Part shown: in pieces, positions 1 to 8,338 of the stretch
Numbering within the stretch: position 1 is the stretch's first letter
Layout of the letters: every line of letters begins with the position of its first letter
Assembly (NCBI GenBank): GCA_021738725.1
Contig: JAIPBE010000003.1
Location: 1-64,000 of the forward strand
Source of the DNA: Saprospiraceae bacterium
GTDB taxonomy: Bacteria; Bacteroidota; Bacteroidia; Chitinophagales; Saprospiraceae
Reading direction: 5' to 3'
Length of the DNA stretch: 64,000 nt
Made by a program: the position numbers and the translations under genes
Notes under the pieces: generated by a model
What the model was told of the DNA's origin: nothing
The model's input: the letters and a program-made list of their open reading frames with translations, nothing else
Database searches by the model: none

Positions 1-121
1 CAATCTCATTGCTTATGTTTTTTGATAATTTGTACCGATAATCTCGTAGTTTGATTCTACTTTGGGATAACCCCTTATATCCCTATCAAGATAAGACAAT
101 TCGCTTAACTAAACGACATTG

Positions 122-147
122 GGTTATGAGGTTATGAGGTTATGAGG
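122..147. repeat. 8-bp tandem repeat, three copies
   Basis: The unit GGTTATGA occurs three times head to tail, followed by GG. It lies in a gene-free region. This is a short direct repeat of the kind that varies in copy number between strains. No function can be read from it. Confidence 0.85.
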
Positions 148-185
148 AAAATAAATCCCATTGTCAAACCAGAGTCAGTTCGGAA

Positions 186-216
186 TATTGCGTTATTTCG
201 GTATTGCGTTATTTCG
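186..216. repeat. 16-bp tandem repeat, two copies
   Basis: The unit TATTGCGTTATTTCGG appears twice in direct succession; the second copy runs into AATTG instead of the final G. It sits about 40 bases after the GGTTATGA repeat. Nothing indicates transcription or coding. Confidence 0.8.
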
Positions 217-355
217 AATTGATTTCTTCGGAAATTCAATTAAATATCGCCTGTTCTGAGGGAAAAAGTGGAGGGGTCAAGGAGTCGAGGAGAGGTTTAT
301 GGGATTATTTGTTTGTGAGTTAATTCGAACTCTTCCAGGATTTAGAAAAAATCCA

Positions 356-405
356 AGATCCCTTTGCGCCTTTCTTCTTCGCGCACCTGGCGCCTTTGCG
401 AGAAA
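356..405. repeat. GCGCC/TTTGCG repetitive intergenic motif
   Basis: The stretch contains two versions of a short phrase, CCTTTGCGCCTTT and GGCGCCTTTGCGAGAAA, separated by a TTCTTCGCG segment. From memory, similar strings (reverse complement TTTCTCGCAAAGGCGC) recur between genes in many environmental bacterial genomes as dispersed short repeats. Only this one locus carries it in the window, so the dispersed nature is recalled knowledge rather than observed. Confidence 0.5.
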
Positions 406-637
406 TTAACTAATCAATGAAATTCTTGAAAGGCCATATTCATATGGCCTTGAGATTACAGAAGGCTGGACAAAGCATAAAAAACCATGCCCCTGGAATT
501 TCAGGACAAGGTGTTCAAGAAAAAATCTGACCTTTACCGTCATATGTTATTCATCAAAGAAGTTGTGACCTATCAGAATCACATATCTTGCCCCACTACC
601 CTGAAACCCCATTCACAAAAAGAGCAGATTGCCATCT

Positions 638-1282
638 ATGAAGGTCCTCATCGTTTATGCCCATCCCGAACCAGCCTCCTTCAATGGAGCCATGAAGGAC
701 CAGATCATCGAAACAATGACCCGGGAAGGGCATGATGTCACCCTATCCGATCTGTACGCGATGAACTGGCAAGCGGCTACTGGCCCCGATGACTTTACAT
801 TCCGAGCCAACAGGGAGGTGCTCCGCTTGCAGACCGAACAGGCCCATGCCTGGCGCACCCGATCTTTCGCACCCGATCTGGCCATGGAGATCGATCGATT
901 GGATGCTGCCGAACTGGTCATTTTTCAATTTCCGCTGTGGTGGTGGTCCCTGCCCGCTATACTCAAGGGGTATGTCGACCGGGTCTTTGCTTACGGATTT
1001 GCCTACGGTCAGGGCGCCAGTCTGGCTGGAAAGAAAGCCCTCTGTTGCCTCACGACCGGAGGTCCGGCAGCTTCTTTCGAATCCGACAAACGAGGGACGA
1101 TCCTCACCCTGTTAAGGCCGGTACATCAGGGTGTCTTCGATTTTTGTAACATGCAGGCCCTGCCACCCTTTGTGGCCTATGGTGCCGCTCGCCTGGATGA
1201 CCCACAACGCAGAGAAGTATTGATCAATCTGGATCATTATCTCAGTCAGATCCAAGAAGTACCTGCTTTAACCTTTGACTAG
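638..1282 (+). CDS. Flavodoxin-like NAD(P)H:quinone oxidoreductase
   Basis: A 214-residue protein with the flavodoxin-2 fold of the MdaB/KefF/NQO family, soluble enzymes that pass two electrons from NAD(P)H to quinones or other acceptors through bound FMN or FAD. The N-terminus reads KVLIVYAHPEPASFNGAM, the usual beta-strand and phosphate-binding loop. A central FQFPLWWWSLPAILKGYVDRVF segment is the flavin and substrate-contact signature, and TTGGP lies near residue 140. The track starts at a TTG, but the ATG nine bases later gives the standard N-terminus and is preferred. It stands alone; a small membrane-protein gene follows 45 bases later. The physiological acceptor cannot be told from sequence. 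Confidence 0.85.
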   Translation: MKVLIVYAHPEPASFNGAMKDQIIETMTREGHDVTLSDLYAMNWQAATGPDDFTFRANREVLRLQTEQAHAWRTRSFAPDLAMEIDRLDAAELVIFQFPLWWWSLPAILKGYVDRVFAYGFAYGQGASLAGKKALCCLTTGGPAASFESDKRGTILTLLRPVHQGVFDFCNMQALPPFVAYGAARLDDPQRREVLINLDHYLSQIQEVPALTFD

Positions 1283-1300
1283 ATAAAGAAGCATGTTGTC

Positions 1301-1308
1301 CATCTTTG
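1301..1308 (+). promoter_or_regulatory. Possible -7 box (CATCTTTG)
   Basis: CATCTTTG differs by one base from the Bacteroidota -7 consensus TAnnTTTG and sits about 20 bases before the ATG of the small membrane protein at 1328. No clear -33 element was found. Confidence 0.35.
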
Positions 1309-1327
1309 ACCTACAGATATCTGATTT

Positions 1328-1516
1328 ATGAAACCTCTCTACCGCAATATTATATTCTTTACCGTCGGACTCGCATTGCTCACCCTTTCATTAGAAACCT
1401 ATCGAAAAGGAAAGCTGGAACTGGACCATCCGTCCACATTTTTCGTAGCCATCCTCATCCTGGGCATGATCGGTGGATACGTGATCACCTGGGTGCAAAA
1501 GGCGAATCATAATTAG
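1328..1516 (+). CDS. Small two-helix membrane protein
   Basis: A 62-residue protein with two probable membrane helices (about residues 7-22 and 38-56) joined by a short charged loop, RKGKLELDHPS. I do not recognise the family. The ATG at 1328 is preceded by a near-consensus Bacteroidota promoter box at a normal distance, which favours a real gene over a chance ORF. The competing ORF at 1306 in another frame lacks such features. Function unknown. Confidence 0.55.
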   Translation: MKPLYRNIIFFTVGLALLTLSLETYRKGKLELDHPSTFFVAILILGMIGGYVITWVQKANHN

Positions 1517-1894
1517 GATCTTTATCCTCTTATCTGAAATACATAGCAGACTGGTCTGTTCAACGTTCAAGTCGCGCTCTGACGAGCACTTGTTCAATGT
1601 TCAATGTGCTACCCAGGAGCTATCCAGTGAATGTGAAGTATAGATCCTCGAATAGCCGTCGTGAATAAGGTAGACAACACCCTCGGCAGGACCTCGTCGA
1701 TACGACCTTCTCCTCCCCTCCTTCCTGTCTGCCAACTGGCGGAAACTCCATGACTTAATTAAGGTTGTATTGTTGGGGTTAATTCGTTTTGGCGGCATTT
1801 TTGCCGGCACCGCAAAAATGATGACAAAACACCCCCATTTCTGATCACATTGATCCTCTCCTCAACTCCTCCCCTCCATAACTCCTTAACTTTA
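1517..1894. other. Gene-free interval with GTTCAA-type repeats
   Basis: This 378-base gap lies downstream of the small membrane protein and at the 3' end of the convergent transporter gene. It includes TTCAACGTTCAA and TTCAATGTTCAATG around 1559-1602, a degenerate direct repeat flanking CGCGCTCTGACGAGCAC. The 69-codon minus-strand ORF at 1601-1810 has no credible protein features. No T-tailed hairpin stands out. Confidence 0.5.
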
Positions 1895-3340
1895 TTACGC
1901 CAGATTCATCCAAACTGCAATTGCTAGAAATATAGCCGCCAGCGTGATCAGAATACCGAACAACGGCAACATAAACCGTAACCATTTCCCAAAGGGGATC
2001 TCCGCCAGGGCCAGCATGGCCATCAACACACCGGATGTCGGGATGATGGTATTGGAAAAACCATCACCACAGGTGAAAGCAAAGACTGCCGTGTCACGCG
2101 TAATGCCCAACAGGTCAGCCAGAGGTGCCATCAACGGCATGGTCGTCGCCGCTTGTCCGGAACCCGATGGAATAAAAAAGTTGAGCATAGACTGAAAGAC
2201 CAGCATGCCTTCTGCTGCAATGATTTTCGGATATCCATCCAGCATGTTCGCCGCAAACTGGATGAAGGTGTCCATGATCTGACCATCTTCCATGACCACC
2301 TGGATCCCTTTGGCGAAGCCGACCACCAGGGCGGCAACGACCATCTCTTCCATGCCTTTGACAAAGGAACTCACCGTTTGTTCTGCTGTCAGACCCGCCA
2401 TCCAGGCAGCGATCGCACCCATCAGTAAAAACCCGCCACTCATTTCAGCCAACCACCACCCCTGAGACTGAACGCCATAAATAATAGCCACAAACAGCAC
2501 CGCACACATCGCCGCGATCCAGATATGGCTGCGCTTCAATGTGTAGGTGATCTTGTCCAAACCTTTGATATGAAAATTGTCCACCCCCATGATGGATCGC
2601 TCTGGCTGACCCTTGATCCGGCGGCCATAGGCCAGCATATAGAGGATCGTCGCTGTCATACACACCACATAGAATATGACCCGAAAACCCAGGTCACTCC
2701 CCAGGGGTACCTCCGCGATCCCCTGGGCGATCTGCACCGTAAACGGATTGGTAGTTGCCGCAGCAAACCCTACATCTGCGGCTACCATGACCAGAGCCAG
2801 ACCATAAATGCGATCATATCCCAATTCTTTAGCGACATACAGGAAGATCGGCACCAGAGGAATAAATTCCTCGCCCATACCCAAAGTGGAACCGGCTATC
2901 GAAACGGTCAACATCAGGATAATGGTCAACAGTGGTCCCGAACTGGAATATCGCGTCACCAGACTGTGAATGATCGCGGTGATCATCCCGGTCCGCTGGA
3001 GAATACCAAAGACGCCACCGATCAAAAAGATTAAAAAGATGATATCCGCTGTCTGCTCCAGGCCACGGGGGATGGCGCTGATGAACTGGACCAGGCTGAC
3101 CGGGGCCGCCTTACCCTCCACTTCCTGGGGCAGGATCACCCCTGTGAGGCTATACGCCTTGGGTAATTCTTTGAACGTGCCGGGCACCACCATGGTGCGG
3201 GTCAGATTGCCGATCTGCTTCTCCTCCCGATCGAAGGACCCCGATGGGATGATATAACTGAGGAGACTGCAGAACAGGATGACCCCTGCCAGCAATACAA
3301 ATACATGGGGCATTTTCATGCGTTCAAAGGAAAAGGACAT
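1895..3340 (-). CDS. YfcC/DcuC-type ion transporter
   Basis: A 481-residue polytopic inner-membrane transporter of the YfcC (DcuC-like) group within the ion transporter superfamily. Members are assigned to C4-dicarboxylate or basic amino-acid exchange, so the substrate here is uncertain. The N-terminus has the family pattern of a first helix followed by YIIPSGSFDR. Two half-repeats carry the signatures GMGEEFIPLVPIF and, near the C-terminus, FIPSGSGQAATTMPLMAPL followed by CGDGFSNTIIPTSGVLMA, typical of the re-entrant substrate-binding loops. About 11-12 hydrophobic segments are visible and the length is normal. It is divergent from prs. A seven-base near-match to the -7 box (TATTTTG, 3381-3387 on the minus strand) lies about 40 bases upstream. 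It appears monocistronic. Confidence 0.85.
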   Translation of the reverse strand: MSFSFERMKMPHVFVLLAGVILFCSLLSYIIPSGSFDREEKQIGNLTRTMVVPGTFKELPKAYSLTGVILPQEVEGKAAPVSLVQFISAIPRGLEQTADIIFLIFLIGGVFGILQRTGMITAIIHSLVTRYSSSGPLLTIILMLTVSIAGSTLGMGEEFIPLVPIFLYVAKELGYDRIYGLALVMVAADVGFAAATTNPFTVQIAQGIAEVPLGSDLGFRVIFYVVCMTATILYMLAYGRRIKGQPERSIMGVDNFHIKGLDKITYTLKRSHIWIAAMCAVLFVAIIYGVQSQGWWLAEMSGGFLLMGAIAAWMAGLTAEQTVSSFVKGMEEMVVAALVVGFAKGIQVVMEDGQIMDTFIQFAANMLDGYPKIIAAEGMLVFQSMLNFFIPSGSGQAATTMPLMAPLADLLGITRDTAVFAFTCGDGFSNTIIPTSGVLMAMLALAEIPFGKWLRFMLPLFGILITLAAIFLAIAVWMNLA

Positions 3341-3438
3341 AGAGGGTCAGTCGTAGTGGTGAGTAATCCGGTTCCTGCCGCAAAATAGTCGATTGGCCTC
3401 ATTCTTCAGACAGGCCGAGGGGAGCATCGTGCATTAAG

Positions 3439-3471
3439 CCCAGCCACATAGAAATGAAAAAAGAGGCTGGG
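3439..3471. promoter_or_regulatory. Inverted repeat upstream of prs promoter
   Basis: CCCAGCC and GGCTGGG form a perfect 7-bp inverted repeat separated by 19 bases, ending about ten bases before the prs -7 box. The position fits an operator or part of the -33 region, but no regulator is known. Confidence 0.35.
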
Positions 3472-3481
3472 TTCGGTTTTG

Positions 3482-3489
3482 TACCTTTG
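3482..3489 (+). promoter_or_regulatory. prs promoter -7 box
   Basis: TACCTTTG matches the Bacteroidota -7 consensus TAnnTTTG and lies 16 bases before the preferred prs ATG, giving a very short leader. Confidence 0.65.
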
Positions 3490-3505
3490 CCCAAAGCCCC
3501 GCCTC

Positions 3506-4438
3506 ATGGTCGAAGTCAAACTCTTTTCCGGTACGCAATCTCGATACCTGTCAGAGAAAATCGCTGATTTTTATGGATACAGTCTCGGTAATATCACCGT
3601 CCAACGATTCAGCGATGGCGAAATGCAACCGGTCATCAATGAATCCGTTCGAGGCGCTTATGTTTTCCTGATCCAGTCCACGTTTGCCCCATCTGATAAT
3701 TTGATGGAGCTCCTGCTCACCATCGATGCCGCCAAACGCGCATCCGCGGGATATATCACTGCGGTCATACCCTATTTTGGATACGCCCGCCAGGATCGAA
3801 AGGACAAATCCCGTGTTCCCATCAGTGCCAAGCTGGTGGCCAACCTGCTCCAGGCCGCTGGTGCCCATCGGGTGATGACCATGGATCTGCACGCGGATCA
3901 AATACAGGGGTTTTTCGACATACCAGTCGATCACCTGCGCAGTGAAGCCATCTTCATTCCATATTTGCAAAACCAGAATATGGATGCGGTGATCTTTGCC
4001 TCACCGGATGTGGGGGGTGTCAAACGGGCGCGGACTTATGCCAAATATTTCGGTCGGGACCTGGTGATCTGCGACAAGGAGCGAAAACGGGCCAATGAAG
4101 TCGCTGGTATCACTGTGATCGGTGAGGTCAATGATGCAGATGTGATTCTGGTCGATGATCTGATCGATACCGCTGGCACCCTGTGCAAGGCTGCTGATGC
4201 ATTGATGGCCAAGGGAGCTAGGAGTGTCCGGGCTATCTGCTCACATCCTGTGCTCTCCGGCAAGGCTTTTGAGAATATCGCCAATTCATCCCTCAAGGAA
4301 TTGATCGTTTGTGATACGATTCCGCTGCGGGTAGAGTCCCCGAAGATCAAGGTCCTCTCCACCGCCAAGCTGTTTGCCAAGGCGATTCGAAACACGCACG
4401 AACACCGGTCTATCTCAGCCCTCTTTGTAGAAGGATAG
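3506..4438 (+). CDS. prs: Ribose-phosphate pyrophosphokinase
   Basis: A 310-residue PRPP synthetase, a cytosolic enzyme that transfers pyrophosphate from ATP to ribose 5-phosphate for purine, pyrimidine, histidine, tryptophan and NAD synthesis. Visible signatures are the catalytic flexible loop YARQDRKDKSR (about residues 93-103), the divalent-cation motif MDLHADQIQGFF near 126-137, and the PRPP loop VILVDDLIDTAGT near 213-225. Length is typical of class I enzymes. The track begins at TTG 3479, which overlaps the promoter box; the ATG at 3506 gives the family N-terminus (MVEVKLFSG). It is followed 82 bases later by rplY, a pairing conserved in many bacteria, although rplY has its own -7 box. 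Confidence 0.97.
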   Translation: MVEVKLFSGTQSRYLSEKIADFYGYSLGNITVQRFSDGEMQPVINESVRGAYVFLIQSTFAPSDNLMELLLTIDAAKRASAGYITAVIPYFGYARQDRKDKSRVPISAKLVANLLQAAGAHRVMTMDLHADQIQGFFDIPVDHLRSEAIFIPYLQNQNMDAVIFASPDVGGVKRARTYAKYFGRDLVICDKERKRANEVAGITVIGEVNDADVILVDDLIDTAGTLCKAADALMAKGARSVRAICSHPVLSGKAFENIANSSLKELIVCDTIPLRVESPKIKVLSTAKLFAKAIRNTHEHRSISALFVEG

Positions 4439-4487
4439 ATTTTTTGAAAAAAGGTCCTCATTATAAGCATATTACCACCTAACCCCT

Positions 4488-4495
4488 TATCTTTG
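4488..4495 (+). promoter_or_regulatory. rplY promoter -7 box
   Basis: TATCTTTG matches the Bacteroidota -7 consensus and lies 25 bases ahead of the ATG at 4521. It also argues against the GTG start at 4497 used in the ORF track. Confidence 0.6.
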
Positions 4496-4520
4496 CGTGC
4501 CATTTTACAAAGCGACAGGA

Positions 4521-5156
4521 ATGAATTACATACAAATAGCCGGTGAGTCTCGCGACTTAACAGGAAAGAAAGCATCTAAAGCCGTTCGGAACAATGGAGC
4601 CATCCCTTGTTGCATCTACGGTGAACAGAATATTAACTTCAGTACAACGGAGAAGCACCTTCGCACATTGGTCTATACACCAGATTTCAAACTGGCGGAT
4701 ATCACCATTGATGGGAAGTCTTACAAGTGCATTTTGAAGGACATCCAGTTCCACCCCACATCAGAGGCGATCGTCCATGTGGATTTTCAGGAACTGATCC
4801 CCAAGCGACCCATCAAGGTGGAGATTCCCGTACGTCTGACCGGCGTAGCCAAGGGAGTGAAGAATGGAGGGAAGATGTTGAATCTGTTGCGCCGCATCAA
4901 AGTGAAGACCACCCCAGAGCAATTGGTGGATGAGCTGTTTGCTGATGTCACTCACCTGACACTCGGGCAGGCTATGCGTGTAAAGGAGGTTCAGGTGCCC
5001 GAAGGTATCGAGATCCTTGTTGCTCCGAATATTCCAATCTGCCAGGTGGAGATTCCGAGGGCATTGCGGAGTGCTACTGCTGCAGAAGAAGAAGCCGAAG
5101 CTGCTGCTGCAGCTGGTGGAGAAGCGCCAGCAGAAGTCGAAGCTACCGAAGAATAA
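4521..5156 (+). CDS. rplY: Ribosomal protein bL25, CTC form
   Basis: A 211-residue 50S ribosomal protein of the long L25/TL5/CTC type, which binds 5S rRNA in the large subunit. The N-terminal 5S-binding barrel is seen as GKKASKAVRNNGAIPCCIYG with the ending FHPTSEAIVHVDFQEL, followed by the beta-rich C-terminal TL5 domain (about residues 95-185). The last 25 residues are almost only A, E and T, a tail common in Bacteroidota CTC proteins. The start is set to the ATG giving MNYIQIAGESR; the track's GTG would put the promoter box against the start codon. It follows prs and is closed by a strong terminator. The pth gene often found next in other bacteria is absent. Confidence 0.95.
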   Translation: MNYIQIAGESRDLTGKKASKAVRNNGAIPCCIYGEQNINFSTTEKHLRTLVYTPDFKLADITIDGKSYKCILKDIQFHPTSEAIVHVDFQELIPKRPIKVEIPVRLTGVAKGVKNGGKMLNLLRRIKVKTTPEQLVDELFADVTHLTLGQAMRVKEVQVPEGIEILVAPNIPICQVEIPRALRSATAAEEEAEAAAAAGGEAPAEVEATEE

Positions 5157-5181
5157 ACCTCGGGTTTCAAATCATAATCAG

Positions 5182-5213
5182 GACCCTTCCTTCACCGGAA
5201 GGGTCTTTTTTTT
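5182..5213 (+). terminator. Rho-independent terminator after rplY
   Basis: GACCCTTCC and GGAAGGGTC form a perfect 9-bp stem with a six-base loop, followed by eight T residues. It lies 25 bases past the rplY stop and closes the prs-rplY unit. Confidence 0.92.
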
Positions 5214-5278
5214 GCCCGTGGTAGAAATTGCCTGCCTGGTCCTGAAGGAAGCCATGGCGATTTGTGTAATTTACAGGC

Positions 5279-6055
5279 ATGAACCCAATGCGCATTGCCC
5301 TCCTCCAGTCTGCTCTCTACTGGGAAGACGCCAAAATGAACCGCCAGATGTTTTCCTGGAAGATCCGGGATCTGGGGGGAGAGGCGGATCTTATCGTTTT
5401 ACCAGAAATGTATACCACCGGATTCACCATGCAACCAGAGCATGTGGCAGAAGATCCAGATGGTCCAACCTCCGAATGGATGAAGGAGCTGGCACATGAA
5501 ACCGGTGCCGCTATCACCGGAAGCCTGGTCATCAGGGAAAATGGTCATTACTATAACCGCCTGTTGTGGGTAGAACCCCATGGACGCATCCTGCAGTATG
5601 ACAAACGGCACCTCTTCGGTATGGCCGGCGAAGACAAGGTCTATCAAGCGGGCACAGAACGCCTGATCGTCGAATGGAAGGAATGGCGGATCTGCCCCCT
5701 GATCTGCTATGATCTCCGCTTCCCGGTCTGGTGTCGCAATGACGATGCGTATGACTTGCTCCTGTTTGTTGCGAACTGGCCCGAACCACGCCGTCTGCAT
5801 TGGCAACAGTTGCTGCGTTCAAGAGCAATCGAGAATCTGGCCTACGTGGCCGGTGTCAATCGACTGGGCAAAGACGAAAACGGATTGGAATACAGTGGCG
5901 ATTCGGCCATCATCGATTATCGGGGAGAGACCCTGGCCGCCTCCTCGCATGGCGAAACAACGCTTCAGATCACCCTCCAATTGGAAGACCTGCACATTTG
6001 GCGAAGCCGGTTCCCCTTCCTCGAAGATCGGGATGCTTTCACTCTGAATCTCTGA
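5279..6055 (+). CDS. yafV: Nitrilase-superfamily omega-amidase
   Basis: A 258-residue cytosolic hydrolase of the carbon-nitrogen hydrolase fold, closest in pattern to YafV/Nit2 omega-amidases, which deaminate alpha-ketoglutaramate and alpha-ketosuccinamate made by glutamine transaminases. The full Glu-Lys-Cys triad is visible: E43 in LPEMYTTGF, K109 in YDKRHLF and C143 in LICYDLRFP. The segment ANWPEPRRLHWQQLLRSRAIEN is also typical of this subfamily. An alternative start nine bases later (MRIALLQ) would serve equally well. The gene sits between the rplY terminator and a lipoprotein gene and looks like a single unit. The exact amide substrate is inferred from family resemblance. Confidence 0.88.
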   Translation: MNPMRIALLQSALYWEDAKMNRQMFSWKIRDLGGEADLIVLPEMYTTGFTMQPEHVAEDPDGPTSEWMKELAHETGAAITGSLVIRENGHYYNRLLWVEPHGRILQYDKRHLFGMAGEDKVYQAGTERLIVEWKEWRICPLICYDLRFPVWCRNDDAYDLLLFVANWPEPRRLHWQQLLRSRAIENLAYVAGVNRLGKDENGLEYSGDSAIIDYRGETLAASSHGETTLQITLQLEDLHIWRSRFPFLEDRDAFTLNL

Positions 6056-6151
6056 TTTCAAGCAATTTATACATATCAACACCGTTCTATTCCTTTCTCA
6101 GGAAACCGAATCACGGGTCTTGCGTATACATGGTGACAAACGCAACCCCTG

Positions 6152-6700
6152 ATGATAGCAAAGATTCATTTGACCCCTCTCTTTCGATTTACTCTCCGTC
6201 TGATATTGCCCCTGTCCCTGTTGGTCGGCACAGGATGCCAGGTGTCTCGTTCTGCACAAGCTTCTTCATCCTGGAAAGTATATGATGCCGAATGGACGAT
6301 GCGGGAGGATATCCGCAAAGAAGCAGCACAATACATAGGCACTCGATACAAATACGCGGGTACTTCCCCCGGTTCAGGGTTTGACTGTTCCGGGTTTACA
6401 AGCTACATTCTGGCCCAGTACAAAATTCAGCTTCCGCATCAATCGGGGGCGCAGGCCAATGAAGGCAATGCCGTGCAACTGTCCAGACTGCAACCCGGCG
6501 ATCTGGTCTATTTTTCACGCAAGGGAAAAATTTTCCACGTCGCACTGGTGGAAGAATCCGATGCATACGGGATCACGGTGATCCACAGCACCTCCAGCAG
6601 AGGCGTGATTCGTGAAAATATCAGCCAATCGACCTATTGGAAGGATAAAATTGCAGGAGCTCGCGATGTCGTACGGTCGAATGTCACCGCGTCTCGCTAG
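6152..6700 (+). CDS. NlpC/P60 peptidoglycan hydrolase lipoprotein
   Basis: A 182-residue exported cell-wall hydrolase. The hydrophobic N-terminus ends in LLVGTGCQ, a probable lipobox with C29 as the lipidated residue, which would place it at a membrane facing the periplasm. The rest is one NlpC/P60 domain (about residues 52-175), a papain-like fold that cleaves gamma-D-glutamyl to meso-diaminopimelate or similar cross-peptide bonds. The catalytic residues are in place: C79 in GFDCSGF, H129 in FHVALV and a third polar residue, H145, in VIHSTSS. Length resembles the Spr/MepS group, so a role in opening the wall for growth is likely but not proved. No partner gene lies next to it. Confidence 0.88.
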   Translation: MIAKIHLTPLFRFTLRLILPLSLLVGTGCQVSRSAQASSSWKVYDAEWTMREDIRKEAAQYIGTRYKYAGTSPGSGFDCSGFTSYILAQYKIQLPHQSGAQANEGNAVQLSRLQPGDLVYFSRKGKIFHVALVEESDAYGITVIHSTSSRGVIRENISQSTYWKDKIAGARDVVRSNVTASR

Positions 6701-6726
6701 CTGCTTTTTCCCTCAACGATTTTCGC

Positions 6727-6734
6727 TACTTTTG
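6727..6734 (+). promoter_or_regulatory. adk promoter -7 box
   Basis: TACTTTTG fits TAnnTTTG and lies 21 bases before the adk ATG. Confidence 0.65.
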
Positions 6735-6755
6735 CAGCTTCATTAAAGATCACCT

Positions 6756-7334
6756 ATGATCCATTTAATCCTATTTGGTCCCCCCGGTTCAGGCAAAGGC
6801 ACCCAAGCGGCTAAACTCGTCGAGCATTACGGATTGACCCATATTTCTACAGGAGATCTGTTCCGGTTCGAGATGGAGCATAATACCCCTTTAGGCCTCA
6901 AGGCAAAAGCATTTATGGCAGAAGGACAGCTCGTCCCAGACGAGATCACTATCGGAATGTTGCGCAACAAAGTCGACAGCGTCGAAAAAACTCGCGGCTT
7001 TATCTTCGATGGATTTCCTCGAACTGTCGCACAAGCAGAAGCGCTGGACCATCTCCTGGAAGAACGGGGTGAGGAGATCACCGGTTTGGTGGCTCTGGAT
7101 GTTCATGAAGAAGAAATTGTCAAACGTATCCTCTTGCGCGGCAAAACTTCCGATCGGCCGGATGACAATGACGAATCCATCATCCGCAATCGCATCGAGG
7201 TCTACAAATCAGAAACAACCCCGGTTTCCGATCACTACCATCGGATCGGCAAATCGCATAAAGTACAAGGAATCGGATCTGTAGATGAGATCTTTCAACG
7301 CCTGACAGGGGTGATCGACAGTCTGATAGACTGA
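6756..7334 (+). CDS. adk: Adenylate kinase
   Basis: A 192-residue cytosolic kinase that interconverts ATP plus AMP and two ADP. The P-loop [10 protein letters not shown] is at residues 8-17, the AMP-binding segment [10 protein letters not shown] follows, and the hinge [14 protein letters not shown] and lid arginine motifs ([12 protein letters not shown]) are present. The lid is the short form without zinc-binding cysteines, which explains the length below 215. The ATG directly precedes the nucleotide-binding strand MIHLILFG. It forms a two-gene unit with obgE, 11 bases downstream, an arrangement common in Bacteroidota. Confidence 0.97.
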   Translation: MIHLILFGPPGSGKGTQAAKLVEHYGLTHISTGDLFRFEMEHNTPLGLKAKAFMAEGQLVPDEITIGMLRNKVDSVEKTRGFIFDGFPRTVAQAEALDHLLEERGEEITGLVALDVHEEEIVKRILLRGKTSDRPDDNDESIIRNRIEVYKSETTPVSDHYHRIGKSHKVQGIGSVDEIFQRLTGVIDSLID

Positions 7335-7345
7335 TCCCCCAGCAT

Positions 7346-8338
7346 ATGGAACAAAACTTCGTCGATTATGTCAAAATCTGCTGCCGGTCTGGAAAGGGCG
7401 GAGCAGGAGCTGCGCATTTCCATCGGGACAAGCTCACATCGATGGGAGGCCCTGATGGCGGCGATGGCGGACATGGTGGCGCCATCATTCTCAAAGGAAA
7501 TAAACAACTCTGGACCCTCCTCCATCTGAAGTATCGCAAACACGTGATCGCCGAAGATGGCCAGAATGGAGGAAGCGCTCGCAAATCCGGAGCCATGGGC
7601 AAGGACGTCATCCTGGAAGTCCCTCTGGGCACCGTAGCCCGCGATGTGGAAACCGGAAAGGTCCATTTTGAGATCACAGAAGAAGGCGAAACCCAGGTTT
7701 TGGCGCCTGGCGGAAGAGGTGGTTTGGGCAATGCTCACTTCGCCACGCCGACGAATCAGTCCCCACGGTTTTCACAACCCGGTGAACCTGGTGTCGAAGA
7801 ATGGAAGATTCTCGAACTGAAAGTCCTGGCAGATGTCGGACTGGTCGGTTTCCCCAATGCAGGCAAATCTACCTTGCTGGCCGCCATTTCGGCCGCCAAA
7901 CCCGAGATCGCCGATTACCCGTTTACCACCCTGGTGCCCAACCTCGGCATGGTCCCCTATCGGGATCACCGGTCATTCATTATGGCCGATATCCCCGGGA
8001 TCATCGAACGGGCACACGAAGGCAAGGGACTGGGACATCGATTCCTTCGACACATCGAACGGAACGCTCTCCTGCTCTTTATGATCCCCTGCGATGCCGA
8101 CAATATTCGCGAACAATATCGCATTCTGGAGAACGAACTCCAGATGTATAATCCGGAACTGCTGGACAAACCGCGTCTGTTGGCCATTACCAAATCTGAT
8201 CTTGCAGATGATGAACTGATGACCATGCTCCGCCCGGAGTTACCCGAAGGTGTGGATCACATCTTCATCTCCGCCGTATCCGGATTCAATCTGACCCAAC
8301 TCAAGGACGCCATCTGGCAACGTTTGGATCAGGAATAA
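7346..8338 (+). CDS. obgE: GTPase Obg/CgtA
   Basis: A 330-residue essential GTPase that associates with the large ribosomal subunit and links ribosome assembly with stress and growth. The glycine-rich Obg domain fills residues 1-158 ([22 protein letters not shown]). The G domain carries G1 GFPNAGKST at 168-176, G3 in [22 protein letters not shown]4 as TKSD and G5 near ISAVSGF. The variable C-terminal OCT domain is missing, as is normal for Bacteroidota members. Directly downstream of adk with an 11-base gap and presumably co-transcribed. Confidence 0.97.
   Translation: MEQNFVDYVKICCRSGKGGAGAAHFHRDKLTSMGGPDGGDGGHGGAIILKGNKQLWTLLHLKYRKHVIAEDGQNGGSARKSGAMGKDVILEVPLGTVARDVETGKVHFEITEEGETQVLAPGGRGGLGNAHFATPTNQSPRFSQPGEPGVEEWKILELKVLADVGLVGFPNAGKSTLLAAISAAKPEIADYPFTTLVPNLGMVPYRDHRSFIMADIPGIIERAHEGKGLGHRFLRHIERNALLLFMIPCDADNIREQYRILENELQMYNPELLDKPRLLAITKSDLADDELMTMLRPELPEGVDHIFISAVSGFNLTQLKDAIWQRLDQE

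Larger units (their letters stand above)
1..637. other. Gene-free left end with short repeats
   Basis: I see no convincing gene in this stretch. The ORF at 487-735 overlaps the real start of the next gene in another frame and its protein has no recognisable pattern. The region holds an 8-base tandem repeat, a 16-base tandem repeat and a CTTTGCGCC-type repetitive motif, each listed separately. No tRNA-like cloverleaf or clear TAnnTTTG promoter box was found. Confidence 0.6.

Noticed and set aside
487-735. 82-residue plus-strand ORF
   Set aside because: It overlaps the quinone oxidoreductase start in another frame and has no promoter or credible protein character.
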